A stretch of 64,000 nucleotides of DNA from Ideonella sp. WA131b (GCA_023657425.1 JAGTJW010000002.1:1010832-1074831), one strand, 5' to 3'; shown: positions 9,337 through 19,746, counted from the first letter of the stretch. Program-made: numbers and translations. Notes: a model not told the origin generated them from the sequence alone.

Positions 9337-9523
9337 ATGAGCACGATGAACCTCTCCTTGCCCGACAGCCTCAAGACCTTCGTCGACGAACAGGTCAGCC
9401 AGCGTGGCAAGGAGCGTGGGCGGCAGCGAGTACGTGCGCGAACTGCTCCGCCGCGATCAGGATCGGCTGCAGCTGCGCACTATGCTGTCAGGGGCGCTTC
9501 GTCGGCTCCCACAGCGTCGGTGA
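9337..9523 (+). pseudogene. ParD-like antitoxin, frameshifted
   Basis: The first frame gives a ribbon-helix-helix start, MSTMNLSLPDSLKTFVDEQV. After about 9417 the family continuation (GGSEYVRELLRRDQDRLQL) lies one base further on and ends at TGA 9521-9523. A single-base indel near 9415-9420 therefore breaks the antitoxin. In ParDE modules ParD neutralises ParE and represses the operon. Confidence 0.75.
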
Positions 9524-9599
9524 AGGAGACCTGCTTCGTAGGCTTGCGCGAGCGGGTGCGCGGCGCTGCCCAGGTGGCGAGAAAGACACGCAGTCGGTC

Positions 9600-9938
9600 G
9601 TGAAGGCCAAACCCGTTGTCCCGCGCGAGCAGGCCCGGCAGGATGTCGAGGATGCAATCACGGACTACATGTCCGAAGACGCCGAGGCTGCCGCGCTGGG
9701 CTTCATCGACGCCTTGGCGCTGGCCCACGCGCACATCAGCCGTCATCCGGCCACCGGCACGCCGCGCTACGCCCATGGGCTGAGCTTACCGGGCCTGCGC
9801 TCCTGGCCGCAGACGCCTTACCCCCACCTCCTCCTCTCCGTCGAGCGCTCGGACCCCGTCGATGTCTGGCGCGCGGCGCCGGCGGCGCGGGGATCGATGT
9901 GGCGCATCGGGGTCTCCGGGTTGATCGCGATGCAGTGA
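9600..9938 (+). CDS. ParE/RelE-superfamily toxin
   Basis: 112 residues from GTG 9600. The ParE pattern is visible: REQARQDVEDAITDYM, an Ala-rich helix, HPATGTPRYAHGLSLPGLRSWP, then YPHLLLSVERSDPVDVWR. ParE toxins inhibit gyrase. The last 25 residues depart from the family, so a second frameshift near 9870 may have replaced the C-terminus. With the antitoxin broken, toxin activity is doubtful. Confidence 0.65.
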   Translation: MKAKPVVPREQARQDVEDAITDYMSEDAEAAALGFIDALALAHAHISRHPATGTPRYAHGLSLPGLRSWPQTPYPHLLLSVERSDPVDVWRAAPAARGSMWRIGVSGLIAMQ

Positions 9939-10049
9939 TTCACGCGCTGTTCCGCGCCGAAGCCAAGCTTGGGAGAGCGTCCTCCCGTTGATAGACTTTG
10001 GTGTTGTTTGATCCACTTAAGACGCTTCCAGGTGGCAAGCGCGGACGCC

Positions 10050-10259
10050 ATGACCGCTGAACCGTGGGTTTCCGCCGAGCAGGTCGCCCAGCACCTGGGC
10101 GTGGCCAAGGACACCGTCTACCGCTGGCGGGAAAACCGGGGGCTGCCGGCGCACCGCGTCGGGCGGCTGTGGAAGTTCAAGTTGTCTGTGGTGGACGACT
10201 GGGTACGCGCCGGGGGCGCGGACGAAGAGAGCAACGAACGTTCAAGAAGCCCGACATGA
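10050..10259 (+). CDS. Excisionase/MerR-type helix-turn-helix protein
   Basis: 69 residues: WVSAEQVAQHLGVAKDTVYRW, then RGLPAHRVGRLWKFKLSVVDDWV, the winged-helix DNA-binding pattern of excisionase-family proteins. It lies 123 bp upstream of jetA on the same strand. It may regulate the Wadjet operon or be a relic of the element that carried the operon here; neither is shown by the sequence. Confidence 0.8.
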   Translation: MTAEPWVSAEQVAQHLGVAKDTVYRWRENRGLPAHRVGRLWKFKLSVVDDWVRAGGADEESNERSRSPT

Positions 10260-10382
10260 CCGTCATCTCTTCCACGGCGCGCTTTCTCCCACGCGTCAGG
10301 CCTCAGAGTGGCTTCGAACCCGCGTACCGGATCGTTCGGCGCTTCAATGATGGCGGCTCGCAGACGTCCGGATCAACCTCCG

Positions 10383-11870
10383 ATGTCTCTTGACCACGCC
10401 ACCCTCTCCACCCTGCGCGACCGCCACCCAGCCTGGCGGCTGCTGGCCTCGCCGCATGCGGCGCTGGTGGCGAGCTTCCTGCACCGGGTGTTCGTGACGC
10501 CGAACGTGCGCGTGATGAGCGAGGCCGATCTCGCCGAGGCGCTGGAGGACGAGTTGTTCGCCCTGCGCGAGCAGTTGGGCCCGGAGGCTTACCCCAAGGG
10601 CGCGCTGGACTACCTGAACGACTGGGCCGCGCCCGACAAAGGCTGGCTGCGCAAGTTCTACAAGCCGGGCACTGACGAGGCGCAGTTCGACCTGACGCCG
10701 GCCACCGAGAGGGCCATCGCCTGGTTTCTGACGCTGACCGAGCGCCCATTCGTCGGCACCGAGTCGCGCCTGCTGACGCTGTTCGCGCTGTTGGAGCAGA
10801 TCAGCGCCGGGACCGAGGCCGACCCGATCAAGCGCGTGGCCGACCTTCGCCAGAAGCGCGACGAACTGGACGCCGAGATCGCCCGCGTGCTGGCCGGTGA
10901 CGTGCCGCTGCTGGACGACACAGCAGTCAAGGACCGCTTCCAACAGTTCCAGCAACTGGCGCGCGAGCTGCTGGCCGACTTCCGCGAGGTGGAACACAAC
11001 TTCCGCCTGCTCGACCGCAAGGTGCGCGAGAAGATCGCGTTGTGGGAAGGCGCCAAGGGTGCGCTGCTCGACGAGATCATGGGCGAGCGCGATGCCATCG
11101 GCGACTCCGACCAGGGGCGCAGCTTCCGCGCCTTCTGGGACTTCCTCATGTCCACCCGGCGGCAGGAGGAGCTCTCCGAGCGGCTGGACCAGGTGCTGGC
11201 GCTACCTGCCGTCGCGGCGCTGAAGCCCGAACCTCGCACCCGCCGCGTGCATCACGACTGGCTGGAGGCAGGCGAACACACCCAGCGCACGGTGGCCCAG
11301 CTGTCCCAGCAGCTACGCCGCTTCCTGGACGACCGTGCCTTTCTGGAGAATCGCCGCATCCTGGACCTCTTGCATGGCATCGAAAGCAAGGCGCTGGCTC
11401 TGCGGGGGGCGACTCCCGCCGGCACGGTGATGCACATCGACGCGATGGCCGCGGAGATCGAGCTGCCGCTGGAGAGACCGTTGTTCACGCCGAGCGTGAA
11501 GCCGCGCCTGGCTGATATGGCGCTCGTCGCTGGCGAAGACGACATTGACACCGCGCGCCTGTTCGGCCAGATCGTGGTGGACAAGGCGCGCCTGAGGTCG
11601 GCTGTTCAACGCGCACTTCGCCGCCAGCCGCAGATCACGCTTCGCGAGCTGCTGGATGCCGAGCCCCTACACCAGGGACTGGCCGAACTGGTGGCCTATC
11701 TGGAGTTGGCCCACGCCGGGGACGGCAGCGGAGCGCTGGACGCCTTGGGCGGCCTGCGCTCCCTGGTCGACGAAACGGTGATCGAGCCGATCCGTTGGCT
11801 GTCCCGCAACGCAGAGGGCGAAGCCGTGACGCGCGAGGCGCGCTTGCCCCGCGTGATCTTCACGCGCTGA
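10383..11870 (+). CDS. jetA: Wadjet anti-plasmid system protein JetA (DUF3375)
   Basis: 495 residues from ATG 10383 (MSLDHATLSTLRDRHPAW). Full-length DUF3375 protein: winged-helix N-terminal part, a charged helical middle (about residues 150-240, QKRDELDAEIARVL through LLDRKVREKIALWEG), and a C-terminal winged-helix-like part. JetA is the kleisin-like (MukF-like) subunit that bridges the JetC SMC heads. First gene of jetABCD; 27 bp separate it from jetB. The in-frame start at 10308 is rejected because the conserved N-terminus begins at 10383. Confidence 0.93.
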   Translation: MSLDHATLSTLRDRHPAWRLLASPHAALVASFLHRVFVTPNVRVMSEADLAEALEDELFALREQLGPEAYPKGALDYLNDWAAPDKGWLRKFYKPGTDEAQFDLTPATERAIAWFLTLTERPFVGTESRLLTLFALLEQISAGTEADPIKRVADLRQKRDELDAEIARVLAGDVPLLDDTAVKDRFQQFQQLARELLADFREVEHNFRLLDRKVREKIALWEGAKGALLDEIMGERDAIGDSDQGRSFRAFWDFLMSTRRQEELSERLDQVLALPAVAALKPEPRTRRVHHDWLEAGEHTQRTVAQLSQQLRRFLDDRAFLENRRILDLLHGIESKALALRGATPAGTVMHIDAMAAEIELPLERPLFTPSVKPRLADMALVAGEDDIDTARLFGQIVVDKARLRSAVQRALRRQPQITLRELLDAEPLHQGLAELVAYLELAHAGDGSGALDALGGLRSLVDETVIEPIRWLSRNAEGEAVTREARLPRVIFTR

Positions 11871-11897
11871 CGGCGTCAAGCGGCCAGGGGGAAGAAC

Positions 11898-12575
11898 ATG
11901 AACGACGCGCTGCACGAGGAAGCTTCGGCGGAGACCCCGCCCGGCACACTGCCCGAAGTGCCCGAGTTGTCGCAGCTGTTGGTGAGCCTGCTCAAGGGCG
12001 TGCTTTACCGCGACGACGACGAGCGGCTGTGGGCCAGCCTGCTTCGCCTGCAGGCGCGGGTGAGGGAACAGTCCGCCATGCTGCTGCTCGATCTGGTGCT
12101 GGACGAGGCCGAGGGCCACGCCTTTCTGAAGAGCCGTCCCGACCCGGAAGAGGCTTCGGGGACGTCACGCCTGCCGCGGCTCGTCGCACGCCGGCCGCTG
12201 TCCTACCCGGTCAGTCTGATGCTGGCGCTGGTGCGCAAGCGCATGGCTGAGTTCGACGCCGGCGGTGGCGATACCCGGCTGGTGCTCTCGCGCGACGACA
12301 TCACCGAACTGGTGCGGGTGTTCCTGCCCGATGGCACGAACGAGGCGCGGCTGATCGACCAGGTGGACGCGACGATCACCAAGGTGGTCGATCTGGGGTT
12401 TCTGCGCCGGCTCAAGCCCGCCGCCGGCAGTGCACAAGACCGAGGGACCTACGAGGTGCGGCGCATCCTGAAGGCCTTTGTCGATGCGCAGTGGCTGGCG
12501 GAGTTCGATGCGCGGATGGAGGTGTATCGCATGGCGTTGTCTGGTGGCGCTGGCAAGGAGGCCCAAGATGTTTGA
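11898..12575 (+). CDS. jetB: Wadjet anti-plasmid system protein JetB (DUF4194)
   Basis: 225 residues. [22 protein letters not shown] at residues 24-45 and [25 protein letters not shown] further on are DUF4194 hallmarks. JetB is the MukE/KITE-like partner that binds JetA. A ribosome-binding-like GGGGAAG lies upstream. It overlaps jetC by 8 bp, suggesting translational coupling and co-assembly. Confidence 0.92.
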   Translation: MNDALHEEASAETPPGTLPEVPELSQLLVSLLKGVLYRDDDERLWASLLRLQARVREQSAMLLLDLVLDEAEGHAFLKSRPDPEEASGTSRLPRLVARRPLSYPVSLMLALVRKRMAEFDAGGGDTRLVLSRDDITELVRVFLPDGTNEARLIDQVDATITKVVDLGFLRRLKPAAGSAQDRGTYEVRRILKAFVDAQWLAEFDARMEVYRMALSGGAGKEAQDV

Positions 12576-15500
12576 GGCGCCGATGGACGCCACGACATTG
12601 GGCCTCGACTTCGTGTCCGACGACAGCCGCGTAGGCTTTCGTCTGCAGCGGCTGGAAGTGCTCAACTGGGGCACCTTCGACAAACGTGTCTGGCGCTACG
12701 AGCTCGATGGGCGCAATGGCCTGCTCACGGGCGACATCGGTTCGGGCAAGTCCACGCTGGTCGATGCGATCACGACCTTGCTCGTTCCTGCGCATCGCGT
12801 GGCCTACAACAAGGCCGCCGGGGCGGACTCGCGCGAGCGGTCCTTGCGCTCCTACGTGCTGGGCCACTACAAGAGCGAGCGTCACGAGGTCACGGGCAGT
12901 GCCAGACCCGTGGCGCTGCGCGATGCGTCGAGCTACTCGGTCATCCTTGGCGTCTTCCGCAACGAGGGCTACGACCAGGCTGTGACGCTGGCCCAGGTCT
13001 TCTGGCTGAAGGACCCTCTGGGCCAGCCCGCTCGCCTGTTCGTGGCCGCCGAGCGAGCCCTCACCGTTGCCGAAGACTTCAGCGGCTTCGGCAGTGACAT
13101 CGTCGCCCTGCGCAAGAAGCTGCGCGGCTCGGGCTGCGAGTTGTTCGACAGCTTTCCGCCCTACGGTGCCTGGTTCCGCCGGCGCTTCGGCATCGAACAT
13201 GAACAGGCCCTGGAACTGTTCCACCAGACCGTCTCGATGAAGTCGGTGGGCAATCTCACCGACTTCGTGCGCAGCCACATGCTGGAGCCCTTCGATGTGG
13301 GCAGCCGCATCGAGGCGCTGATCCGCCACTTCGACGACCTGGACCGGGCGCATCAGGCGGTGCTCAAGGCCAAGCGGCAGGTGGACTTGCTGACGCCCTT
13401 GGTCGACGACGGCGCGCGCCACCAGGCGCTGGTGGCCGAGACTCAGGGCTGGCGGGATGCGCGCGATCAGCTTCGACCCTATTTCGCCCGGCTCAAGGGC
13501 GACCTGCTGGACCGCCGAATCGGCTTTCTGGCAGACGATGCGGCCCGGCTGGATGCGCAGATCGAACGCCTGGACGCGGAGCGTGAAGCCGAGCGCATTG
13601 AAGTCGGACGCCTGGAGCGGGCCCTGCGAGACAACGGCGGCGACCGCCTGGAGGAACTGGCGGCAGAAATTCGCCGTTTGGAGGGGGAGAAGGTACAACG
13701 CCAGAAGAGGTCTGACCGCTTCCAAGAGTTGTTGGCCCGCGTCGATGAGGCGGCGCCAGGGGATGAAGCAGGTTTCCTCGCTCAGCAGCAGAGCATCACC
13801 CAGCGTGCCGAAGGCTTGCGCGAGCGCATTGCCAACTTGGACAACCGGGAGCGCGAAGAGGACTTCACTTTCCGCAAGGGCCGAGAAGAGCACGCCGCCC
13901 TGTCCGACGAGATCGACAGCCTCCAGCGGCGCAAGAGCAACATCGACGCCGCCCAGATCCGCATCCGCGATGCGCTGTGTTCGGCCCTGGCGATCGGCGA
14001 GGACGAACTGCCTTTCGCTGGCGAGCTCATCCAGGTGCGTGACGACGAGCAAGATTGGGAAGGCGCCGCCGAGCGGCTGCTGCGTGGCTTTGGCCTCGCG
14101 CTGCTGGTTCCGGACGCGCACTACAAGGCCGTGGCGGACTGGGTGGACCGGCAGCATCTGGGCGCCCGGCTGGTGTACTTCCATGTGCGGCAGAGGAAGG
14201 CAACGCAAGGCGCCGCTCTGCATCCGCAGTCGCTGGTGCGCAAGCTCGTCATCAAGCCGGACTCGCCACACTACGAGTGGCTAGAAAGAGAGCTTTGCCA
14301 GCGCTTCGACGTCGCCTGCTGCGACAACGGGGAGCAGTTCCGCCGCGAGGCGCGCGCCATCACACGCTCCGGTCAGATCAAGGACCCGAGCGGACGCCAC
14401 GAGAAGGACGACCGCAGCCGGATCGACGACCGCAGTCGCTATGTGCTCGGTTGGAGCAATGCCGCCAAGCTGCGGGCGTTGCGCGATCAGCGGGAGCGTC
14501 TGGCGGCAAAGCTGGCCCTGCTCGGGCAGCGCCTTGGCGAGATCCAGCAGGCTCGAAATGAGCTGCGGAGTCGGCTGGATGCACTCAGCAAGCTGGAAGA
14601 GTTCACGCGCTTTGCGGACATCGACTGGATGAGCCTGGCTCGGCAAATTGCTGGACTCACCGAGGAGCGCGCGAGGCTGGAAGCCGCATCCGACACCCTG
14701 CAACACTTGGGGCGCCAGCTCAAGGCCGCGCAGGTTCGGCTTGGCGAGCAGGAGGTCAGGCGGTCCGACGCGTTGGGCAAACGGGGCGAAGTCAAGAGCA
14801 AACTTGAGACGGCGCAGGCGATGCGGGATCAGGCCGGCAGCGTGTGGAACGACTTACCGCTGACCGACGCACAGATCGAGCGCCTGGATGGCTGGCGCTC
14901 GCAGGCGCTGGGCGAGCATCAGCTGTCGATCGAGTCCTGCGACAACCGCGAGCAGGACGTGCGCAAGTGGCTGCAGGAGCGCATCGATGCGGAGGACAAG
15001 CGCCTGGCCCGTCTGACCGAGCGCATCGTCAATGCCATGCGCGGCTTCAAGGAGGAGTTCAAGGCCGAGACCGTCGAGATGGACGTGAGCCTGGCCGCGA
15101 TGCCGGAGTACGAAAGGATGCTCACCGGCTTGAAGGGCGACGACCTGCCGCGATTCGAGGCGCGCTTCAAGGAGCTGCTGAACGTCAACACGATCAACGA
15201 GATCGCCAATTTCAACGCCCAGCTCGCCCGCGAGCGCGAGACGATCAGGGAGCGCGTCGACTTCATCAACCAGTCGCTCCAAGCCATCGACTACAACCCC
15301 GGCCGCTACATCAAGCTGGTGGCGCTGCCCAGCCCGGATGCGGAAATCCGCGACTTCCAGCAGGACTTGCGGGCGTGCACCGAGGGGGCGCTGACGGGCT
15401 CGGCGGACGAACAGTATTCGGAAGCCAAGTTCCTGCAGGTCAAGGCCATCATCGATCGATTCCGGGGCCGCGAAGGACTGTCGGACGCCGACAGGCGCTG

Positions 15501-15981
15501 GACCGCCAAGGTCACCGACGTTCGCAACTGGTTCCTGTTCTCGGCCAGCGAACGCTGGCGCGCAGACGGTGCCGAGCACGAGCATTACTCGGACTCGGGT
15601 GGCAAGTCGGGCGGCCAGAAGGAGAAGCTGGCCTACACCGTGCTGGCTGCGAGCCTGGCCTGCCAGTTCGGGCTGGAGTGGGGCGCCGTGCGTTCGCGGT
15701 CGTTCCGTTTCGTGGTCATCGACGAGGCGTTCGGGCGCGGGTCCGACGAGTCGGCACAGTACGGGTTGCGCCTTTTTCAGCAGCTCAACCTCCAGTTGTT
15801 GATCGTCACGCCGCTGCAGAAGATCCACATCATCGAGCCCTTCGTGGCCAGCGTCGGCTTCGTGCACAACGAGGGCGGACGCGACTCACGGCTGCGCTGC
15901 CTGTCGATCGAGGAGTACCGGGCTCAGAAAGCGGAAGGCTGGGCCGAAGCCAGGGCTGCCGGAGACGGCGCAGCACCATGA
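12568..15981 (+). CDS. jetC: Wadjet anti-plasmid system SMC-like ATPase JetC
   Basis: 1137 residues. Walker [10 protein letters not shown] at residues 55-63 in the N-terminal head. A long coiled-coil region with a hinge-like segment in the middle. C-terminal head with ABC signature [14 protein letters not shown] and Walker [17 protein letters not shown]. This is the MukB-like loop-extruding motor that recognises small circular DNA by failed extrusion. ATG 12568 is chosen because Walker A spacing fits and AAGGAGG lies just upstream. It overlaps jetD by 4 bp. All key ATPase motifs are intact. Confidence 0.95.
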   Translation: MFEAPMDATTLGLDFVSDDSRVGFRLQRLEVLNWGTFDKRVWRYELDGRNGLLTGDIGSGKSTLVDAITTLLVPAHRVAYNKAAGADSRERSLRSYVLGHYKSERHEVTGSARPVALRDASSYSVILGVFRNEGYDQAVTLAQVFWLKDPLGQPARLFVAAERALTVAEDFSGFGSDIVALRKKLRGSGCELFDSFPPYGAWFRRRFGIEHEQALELFHQTVSMKSVGNLTDFVRSHMLEPFDVGSRIEALIRHFDDLDRAHQAVLKAKRQVDLLTPLVDDGARHQALVAETQGWRDARDQLRPYFARLKGDLLDRRIGFLADDAARLDAQIERLDAEREAERIEVGRLERALRDNGGDRLEELAAEIRRLEGEKVQRQKRSDRFQELLARVDEAAPGDEAGFLAQQQSITQRAEGLRERIANLDNREREEDFTFRKGREEHAALSDEIDSLQRRKSNIDAAQIRIRDALCSALAIGEDELPFAGELIQVRDDEQDWEGAAERLLRGFGLALLVPDAHYKAVADWVDRQHLGARLVYFHVRQRKATQGAALHPQSLVRKLVIKPDSPHYEWLERELCQRFDVACCDNGEQFRREARAITRSGQIKDPSGRHEKDDRSRIDDRSRYVLGWSNAAKLRALRDQRERLAAKLALLGQRLGEIQQARNELRSRLDALSKLEEFTRFADIDWMSLARQIAGLTEERARLEAASDTLQHLGRQLKAAQVRLGEQEVRRSDALGKRGEVKSKLETAQAMRDQAGSVWNDLPLTDAQIERLDGWRSQALGEHQLSIESCDNREQDVRKWLQERIDAEDKRLARLTERIVNAMRGFKEEFKAETVEMDVSLAAMPEYERMLTGLKGDDLPRFEARFKELLNVNTINEIANFNAQLARERETIRERVDFINQSLQAIDYNPGRYIKLVALPSPDAEIRDFQQDLRACTEGALTGSADEQYSEAKFLQVKAIIDRFRGREGLSDADRRWTAKVTDVRNWFLFSASERWRADGAEHEHYSDSGGKSGGQKEKLAYTVLAASLACQFGLEWGAVRSRSFRFVVIDEAFGRGSDESAQYGLRLFQQLNLQLLIVTPLQKIHIIEPFVASVGFVHNEGGRDSRLRCLSIEEYRAQKAEGWAEARAAGDGAAP

Positions 15982-17255
15982 GCTGGACCACGCCGGCAGA
16001 CTTGCGCACCCAGGTCCAACGTTTGTGGGACCGGGGCGACTTGCTGCGGGCGGCTGTCACCGACGCCGTTTCGTGGCCCCTGCGCCTGGGCTTGAAGACT
16101 CCCGGTGCGTCCGACTTGTCCGACCGCTTCGAGGCCGTTCGTGACTGGGTGCACGCCTTCGCCGATGCCCCGCAGGTTCGGGTCGAATGGAGGGCGTGGA
16201 ACCACCGCGTCCAGGGAACGCAGCAGCTGCCGGCGGCCGTATGGCTCGACACCCTGCAGGACGCCTTGGCCCTCATCGGCAAGGTTCGTCAGGCGCGGCG
16301 GTTCGAGGCCTTGTGGCAGCAGACGGCAGCCGCGCAGTCGCCGCTGCTGGCGTGGCTTGTCCGGCGGCCGATCCAGGCGTTGGACCTTGCCGACCGCTGG
16401 GAGCGTCTGCTGGCCGTCGTCGTATGGCTGCAGGCCCATCCTCGACCAGGCGTGTACCTGCGTCAGGTCGACGTGCCCGGCGTGGACAGCAAGTTCATCG
16501 AGGTCCACCGAGGCGTGTTGGCCGAGCTGCTGGACCTGGCGCTGCAACCTGAAGTCATCGAGACCCATGCGACCGGCGTTGGGCAGTTCACGCGCCGATT
16601 CGGCTTCCTGGACAAGCCCGTCCGAATTCGGTTTCGCCTCCTCGACCGGGCCTTGCCCAGCCTGCCGGGCTGCCCATCCTCGACGCAGAGCCTGCCCGAC
16701 ATCACCCTGGACGCTGCGAGCTTCGCGGCGCTGGTGCTACCCGTCCAGCGTGTCTTCATCACCGAGAACGAAACCAACTTCCTCGCCTTCCCGCCAGCGG
16801 CGGACGCCATCGTCGTCTTCGGCGCAGGCTACGGTTGGGAACCGCTGGCGCGCGCCAAGTGGCTGCATCGATGCCAGCTGCACTACTGGGGCGACATCGA
16901 CACCCACGGATTCGCCATCCTCGACCAACTGCGTGGTTGCTTCCCCGGCGCGGCGTCCTTCCTCATGGACCGTGCGACGCTCCTTGCCCACCGCCTGCAC
17001 TGGAGCGAGGAGCCCGACCCGGCACGCCGCGACCTGGCGCGTCTCACGCCGGGGGAGACGGCGGTTTTTGACGACCTCCGATTCGATCGCCACCAGCCCC
17101 GGCTGCGTCTGGAGCAGGAGCGCGTGGGGTTTGGCTGGCTGCGCGATCGACTGGCAAGTGTTCCCGCACGCACACCCGTCCCCGGCGGCGAGGCAACGGC
17201 CCAGGCGCCAGTTCAAAGCCCTCCGGACCGGCATCGGCCGCCCACGCAGGACTGA
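15978..17255 (+). CDS. jetD: Wadjet anti-plasmid system nuclease subunit JetD (DUF3322/DUF2220)
   Basis: 425 residues. The N-terminal DUF3322 arm domain is followed by a C-terminal toprim-like DUF2220 domain with [13 protein letters not shown] (metal-binding Glu) and [17 protein letters not shown] (Asp-x-Asp), the topoisomerase VI/Spo11-like active-site signature. JetD cleaves the plasmid after JetABC has extruded it. The gene is complete; 31 bp downstream the ISL3 composite transposon begins, so the insertion left the operon intact. Confidence 0.94.
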   Translation: MSWTTPADLRTQVQRLWDRGDLLRAAVTDAVSWPLRLGLKTPGASDLSDRFEAVRDWVHAFADAPQVRVEWRAWNHRVQGTQQLPAAVWLDTLQDALALIGKVRQARRFEALWQQTAAAQSPLLAWLVRRPIQALDLADRWERLLAVVVWLQAHPRPGVYLRQVDVPGVDSKFIEVHRGVLAELLDLALQPEVIETHATGVGQFTRRFGFLDKPVRIRFRLLDRALPSLPGCPSSTQSLPDITLDAASFAALVLPVQRVFITENETNFLAFPPAADAIVVFGAGYGWEPLARAKWLHRCQLHYWGDIDTHGFAILDQLRGCFPGAASFLMDRATLLAHRLHWSEEPDPARRDLARLTPGETAVFDDLRFDRHQPRLRLEQERVGFGWLRDRLASVPARTPVPGGEATAQAPVQSPPDRHRPPTQD

Positions 17256-17278
17256 CTCGGGCGGACAAGAGGCTGTTT

Positions 17279-17286
17279 GAACTTCC
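17279..17286. repeat. Target site duplication, left
   Basis: GAACTTCC directly outside the left ISL3 copy; the partner is at 33239-33246. Confidence 0.85.
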
Positions 17287-17292
17287 GCTTCG

Positions 17293-18540
17293 TCAGAAGA
17301 ATCTGTGGGCCAGTTTTGGCTCTGGAAGCCTGCCAAGCACGTGATACAGGGAGAGTTCAGCGATCCGGAAGGTCCTGTAGCCGTACGCTTTTCTCATAGT
17401 GACTTTGGCTTTGTTGTTCAGCCCCTCGATGATGCCGCTGGAGAACTGCTTCTTGGCCTTGAAGTAGTTGAGCAGCAGCTCGCGGTGCGCGCGCACGGTT
17501 CGGGCGAACCGCTTTACCGGCTCGATGCGTGAACGCATCGCCCGTTTGCACCAGGCGTCGAGGAACTTGGCCGCCCACGCCGGTGACGTGTATTCCCAGA
17601 ACAGCTGGAATTCTTCCTTGAGCAGGTAGGCCCGCACGCTCTTCAGGTTGTAGCCCAGCAACTCGCGCAGACTCAATCGCTGCTTGTCCGTGAGGTTCTC
17701 CGGCCGCTTGAGCAGGCACCAGCGCTTCTTCTTGAGCACGGGCTCGTAGCCCTCGCGAACCATTCGCCGGGCCTCACCGGCGCGCACCTCGTCCAGCGCC
17801 TTGTTCAGCTTGGCCACCATGTGGAAGCGGTCCAGGATGTTCAGCGCCTGCGGGCAATGCCTGGCGATCATCTCCAGGTAGGGCCGCCACATGTCCGAGC
17901 AGACGAACTCGACCTTGCCGGCCAGTTCCTGGCCGATAAGGGTGAAGAAGCCTTCGAAGCTCTTCATCGTGCGGTCCCGGCCCACCCACAGCAGCCGCAC
18001 GCAGTTGGCCTCGATGTGATAGACCAGCGTCAGGAACTTGTGGCTCTGACCGATGTGGATCTCGTCCACGCCAATGGCCCGCAGGGTCCCGAGTTCGCGA
18101 TGCTCCAGCCCCCACTGCACGACATACTCCACCGCATGACAGACCTGATCCCAGGTCGTGCCGAAGCTCAGTGCCGTCTCCTTCCACGACAGCTTGCGTG
18201 CCCAGTGCGCCAGGTACAACATGTACGCCTTGGTCAGCGTGTGCTTGCCCATCGCCCAGGGCACTTGCTCGACCTTCACGCCGCACTGGCGGCATTGCAC
18301 ACGCCGCATGGCGTACAGCAGCATCACCGCATAGCCCCAGACCGGGATGAACTCGAAGCGCCGAACGGCCAGTACGTCGTACCCGGGTGCGGTGTTGCCG
18401 CAGCATGAGCAATGCGGCTTGGAGCCGCGGCGCGGCCGCACGTCGACCTCGATGGTGCTGGTGGCTTCGATCAGCCGCACGGCGGCGTAGACGAAGCCGG
18501 GGAAGTGGTGGCAGGCATTGAGCAAGCGAGCGAGCAACAT
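17293..18540 (-). CDS. ISL3-family transposase (copy 1)
   Basis: 415 residues from ATG 18540. N-terminal zinc-binding part: CSCCGNTAPGYD, then CRQCGVKVEQVPWA. DDE transposase domain with GVDEIHIGQSHKFLT (first Asp), CSDMWRPYLEMIAR (second Asp) and SSGIIEGLNNKAKVTMRKAYG (Glu). These are the standard ISL3 catalytic landmarks. The start codon shares bases with the start codon of the divergent accessory gene (CATG). It reads outward from the composite transposon toward jetD. Confidence 0.92.
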   Translation of the reverse strand: MLLARLLNACHHFPGFVYAAVRLIEATSTIEVDVRPRRGSKPHCSCCGNTAPGYDVLAVRRFEFIPVWGYAVMLLYAMRRVQCRQCGVKVEQVPWAMGKHTLTKAYMLYLAHWARKLSWKETALSFGTTWDQVCHAVEYVVQWGLEHRELGTLRAIGVDEIHIGQSHKFLTLVYHIEANCVRLLWVGRDRTMKSFEGFFTLIGQELAGKVEFVCSDMWRPYLEMIARHCPQALNILDRFHMVAKLNKALDEVRAGEARRMVREGYEPVLKKKRWCLLKRPENLTDKQRLSLRELLGYNLKSVRAYLLKEEFQLFWEYTSPAWAAKFLDAWCKRAMRSRIEPVKRFARTVRAHRELLLNYFKAKKQFSSGIIEGLNNKAKVTMRKAYGYRTFRIAELSLYHVLGRLPEPKLAHRFF

Positions 18541-18985
18541 GGCCGACTCCCGTGGCAGCGCCAATGACGAGTTCCATCTCGAGCCACAGGAGGCGCAGCG
18601 CCTGCGGCAAGCCTGCCCTGACCTGCACGACTGGCCCCGATCCTGGCACGTTGAGCCTGCCGACATCGTCGTGGGCCAACAGGTCGTTGAGTTGCTGACG
18701 CCGTTCCTGCTGCATCTGCTGGACCAGGGCCTGGCCAAGGCAACCGTGAGCCGGCACCGCGACAACCTCTGGACGCTCGGTGGCGAGCTGATCCGGCGCC
18801 GCTATGACGACGAAGAGCTTGCGCAGCAGGACGTCAAAGCCGCCATCGGGCAGCTCATCGGCCGTGACGGCGGACCGCTGATGTGGCCGCGCATCAACGA
18901 AGCGGAACAAGACTCGCTGGACGCAACCTGCCGCAAGCTTGAACGCTTCTGGCGCGCAGCGGCTGCCGCGCACGCATCGCGCTGA
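18539..18985 (+). CDS. ISL3 accessory protein, unknown function (copy 1)
   Basis: 148 residues, mostly helical and charged (HLEPQEAQRLRQACPDLHDW near the start; VSRHRDNLWTLGGELIRRRY in the middle; LDATCRKLERFWRAA near the end). The middle resembles a small helix-turn-helix or core-binding helical bundle, but I do not recognise a family. It is transcribed away from the transposase, and the two ATG codons overlap in the palindrome CATG. Present in both ISL3 copies, so it belongs to the element and may regulate or assist transposition. Confidence 0.65.
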   Translation: MADSRGSANDEFHLEPQEAQRLRQACPDLHDWPRSWHVEPADIVVGQQVVELLTPFLLHLLDQGLAKATVSRHRDNLWTLGGELIRRRYDDEELAQQDVKAAIGQLIGRDGGPLMWPRINEAEQDSLDATCRKLERFWRAAAAAHASR

Positions 18986-19179
18986 CGCGTAAACACAGGA
19001 CCGCGGTGGCGCCAACTGAACGGATGCCGCAACGCAGGTGATCGCCACCGTGCAGTGCAGAGTTGTCCACGGCGGCGGGCGGTCGGCGCTTGCGACGAAC
19101 CGACAGACCGCCGCGGTGGGCAACTCGTGTCAAACGCTCAAATCGGCCTCAAATCGCCCACTGATAGTCCGGAAGAACC

Positions 19180-19288
19180 CAATCTCCTGTGGGCCTTGGA
19201 AGGTGCGCTAACTGGGCTCCCGTGGCAAGTTGTCGCCAAGGAGCACAGGCTGAGCTTGCTACTCGCTCTCGAAGCTCAGAATGGCAAT
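19180..19288 (+). pseudogene. 3' remnant of a gene cassette cut by ISL3
   Basis: An open frame comes out of the IS end and stops just before the attC site (LWALEGALTGLPWQVVAKEH, then LSLLLALEAQNGNA). It is the tail of an unidentified cassette gene whose 5' part was lost. Confidence 0.5.
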
Positions 19289-19417
19289 GCCTAACCCCTC
19301 GCTCAAGCTGACCCGCTACGGCAGGCGCTGTAAGCCTGGTCCGCGGCACTTGGTGCATCATCGCGAACCAGGCTTACAGCGCCTGCCTCCGCGGGCAGCT
19401 TAGCTCGAACGTTAGGC
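19289..19417 (+). other. attC site 1
   Basis: 129 bp, R'' GCCTAAC and R' GTTAGGC. Inner stem AAGCTGACCCGC pairs with GCGGGCAGCTT leaving one unpaired base, the extrahelical base typical of attC. Central palindrome of class A (loop around TGGTGCATCATCG). Confidence 0.93.
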
Positions 19418-19435
19418 GTCACAAACGAGCGCCCC

Positions 19436-19464
19436 TTGCGCGCCGTGGTTTTTGTAGATACACT
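19436..19464 (+). promoter_or_regulatory. Promoter of BrnTA cassette 1, leaderless layout
   Basis: TTGCGC, 17-bp spacer, TACACT. Only 6 bp separate the -10 box from the GTG start, so transcription should begin at the start codon. Confidence 0.65.
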
Positions 19465-19470
19465 AACCAC

Positions 19471-19746
19471 GTGACCATCACTTACGATCCTGAGAAGAGA
19501 GCTCGAACCCTAGCCGAACGGCACCTCGACTTCGAAGACGCCAAGTTTGTCTTTGCGGCGCCGAACTTCGAGTCCGAAGACAGACGCAAGGACTACGGCG
19601 AGAGACGGATCATCTGCTTCGGCATGTTGAGAGATCGAATGGTTGTTGTTGGCTACACACCGCGCGGCGCGGATCGCCACGTGTTCAGCATGAGGAAAGC
19701 AAATGACCGCGAGCAAGCGCTCATCGCACCGCTCCTTGGGATCTGA
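19471..19746 (+). CDS. brnT: BrnT-family toxin (cassette)
   Basis: 91 residues from GTG 19471. BrnT pattern: TITYDPEKRARTLAERHLDFEDA, then SEDRRKDYGERRIICFGML, VVVGYTPRGADRHVFSMRKA. BrnT is a RelE-fold ribonuclease that blocks translation. It overlaps brnA by 44 bp. The GTG is accepted because the predicted transcript starts there and the family begins with this strand. Confidence 0.88.
   Translation: MTITYDPEKRARTLAERHLDFEDAKFVFAAPNFESEDRRKDYGERRIICFGMLRDRMVVVGYTPRGADRHVFSMRKANDREQALIAPLLGI

Larger units (their letters stand above)
17287..19179 (-). mobile_element. ISL3-family insertion sequence, copy 1
   Basis: 1893 bp, identical to the inverted copy at 31346-33238. Terminal repeats begin GGTTCTTCCGG (right end, read inward) and GCTTCGTCAGAAG (left end); about 16 of 23 bases agree and both reach a shared GTGGG. 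Carries a transposase and a divergent accessory gene. Confidence 0.88.
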
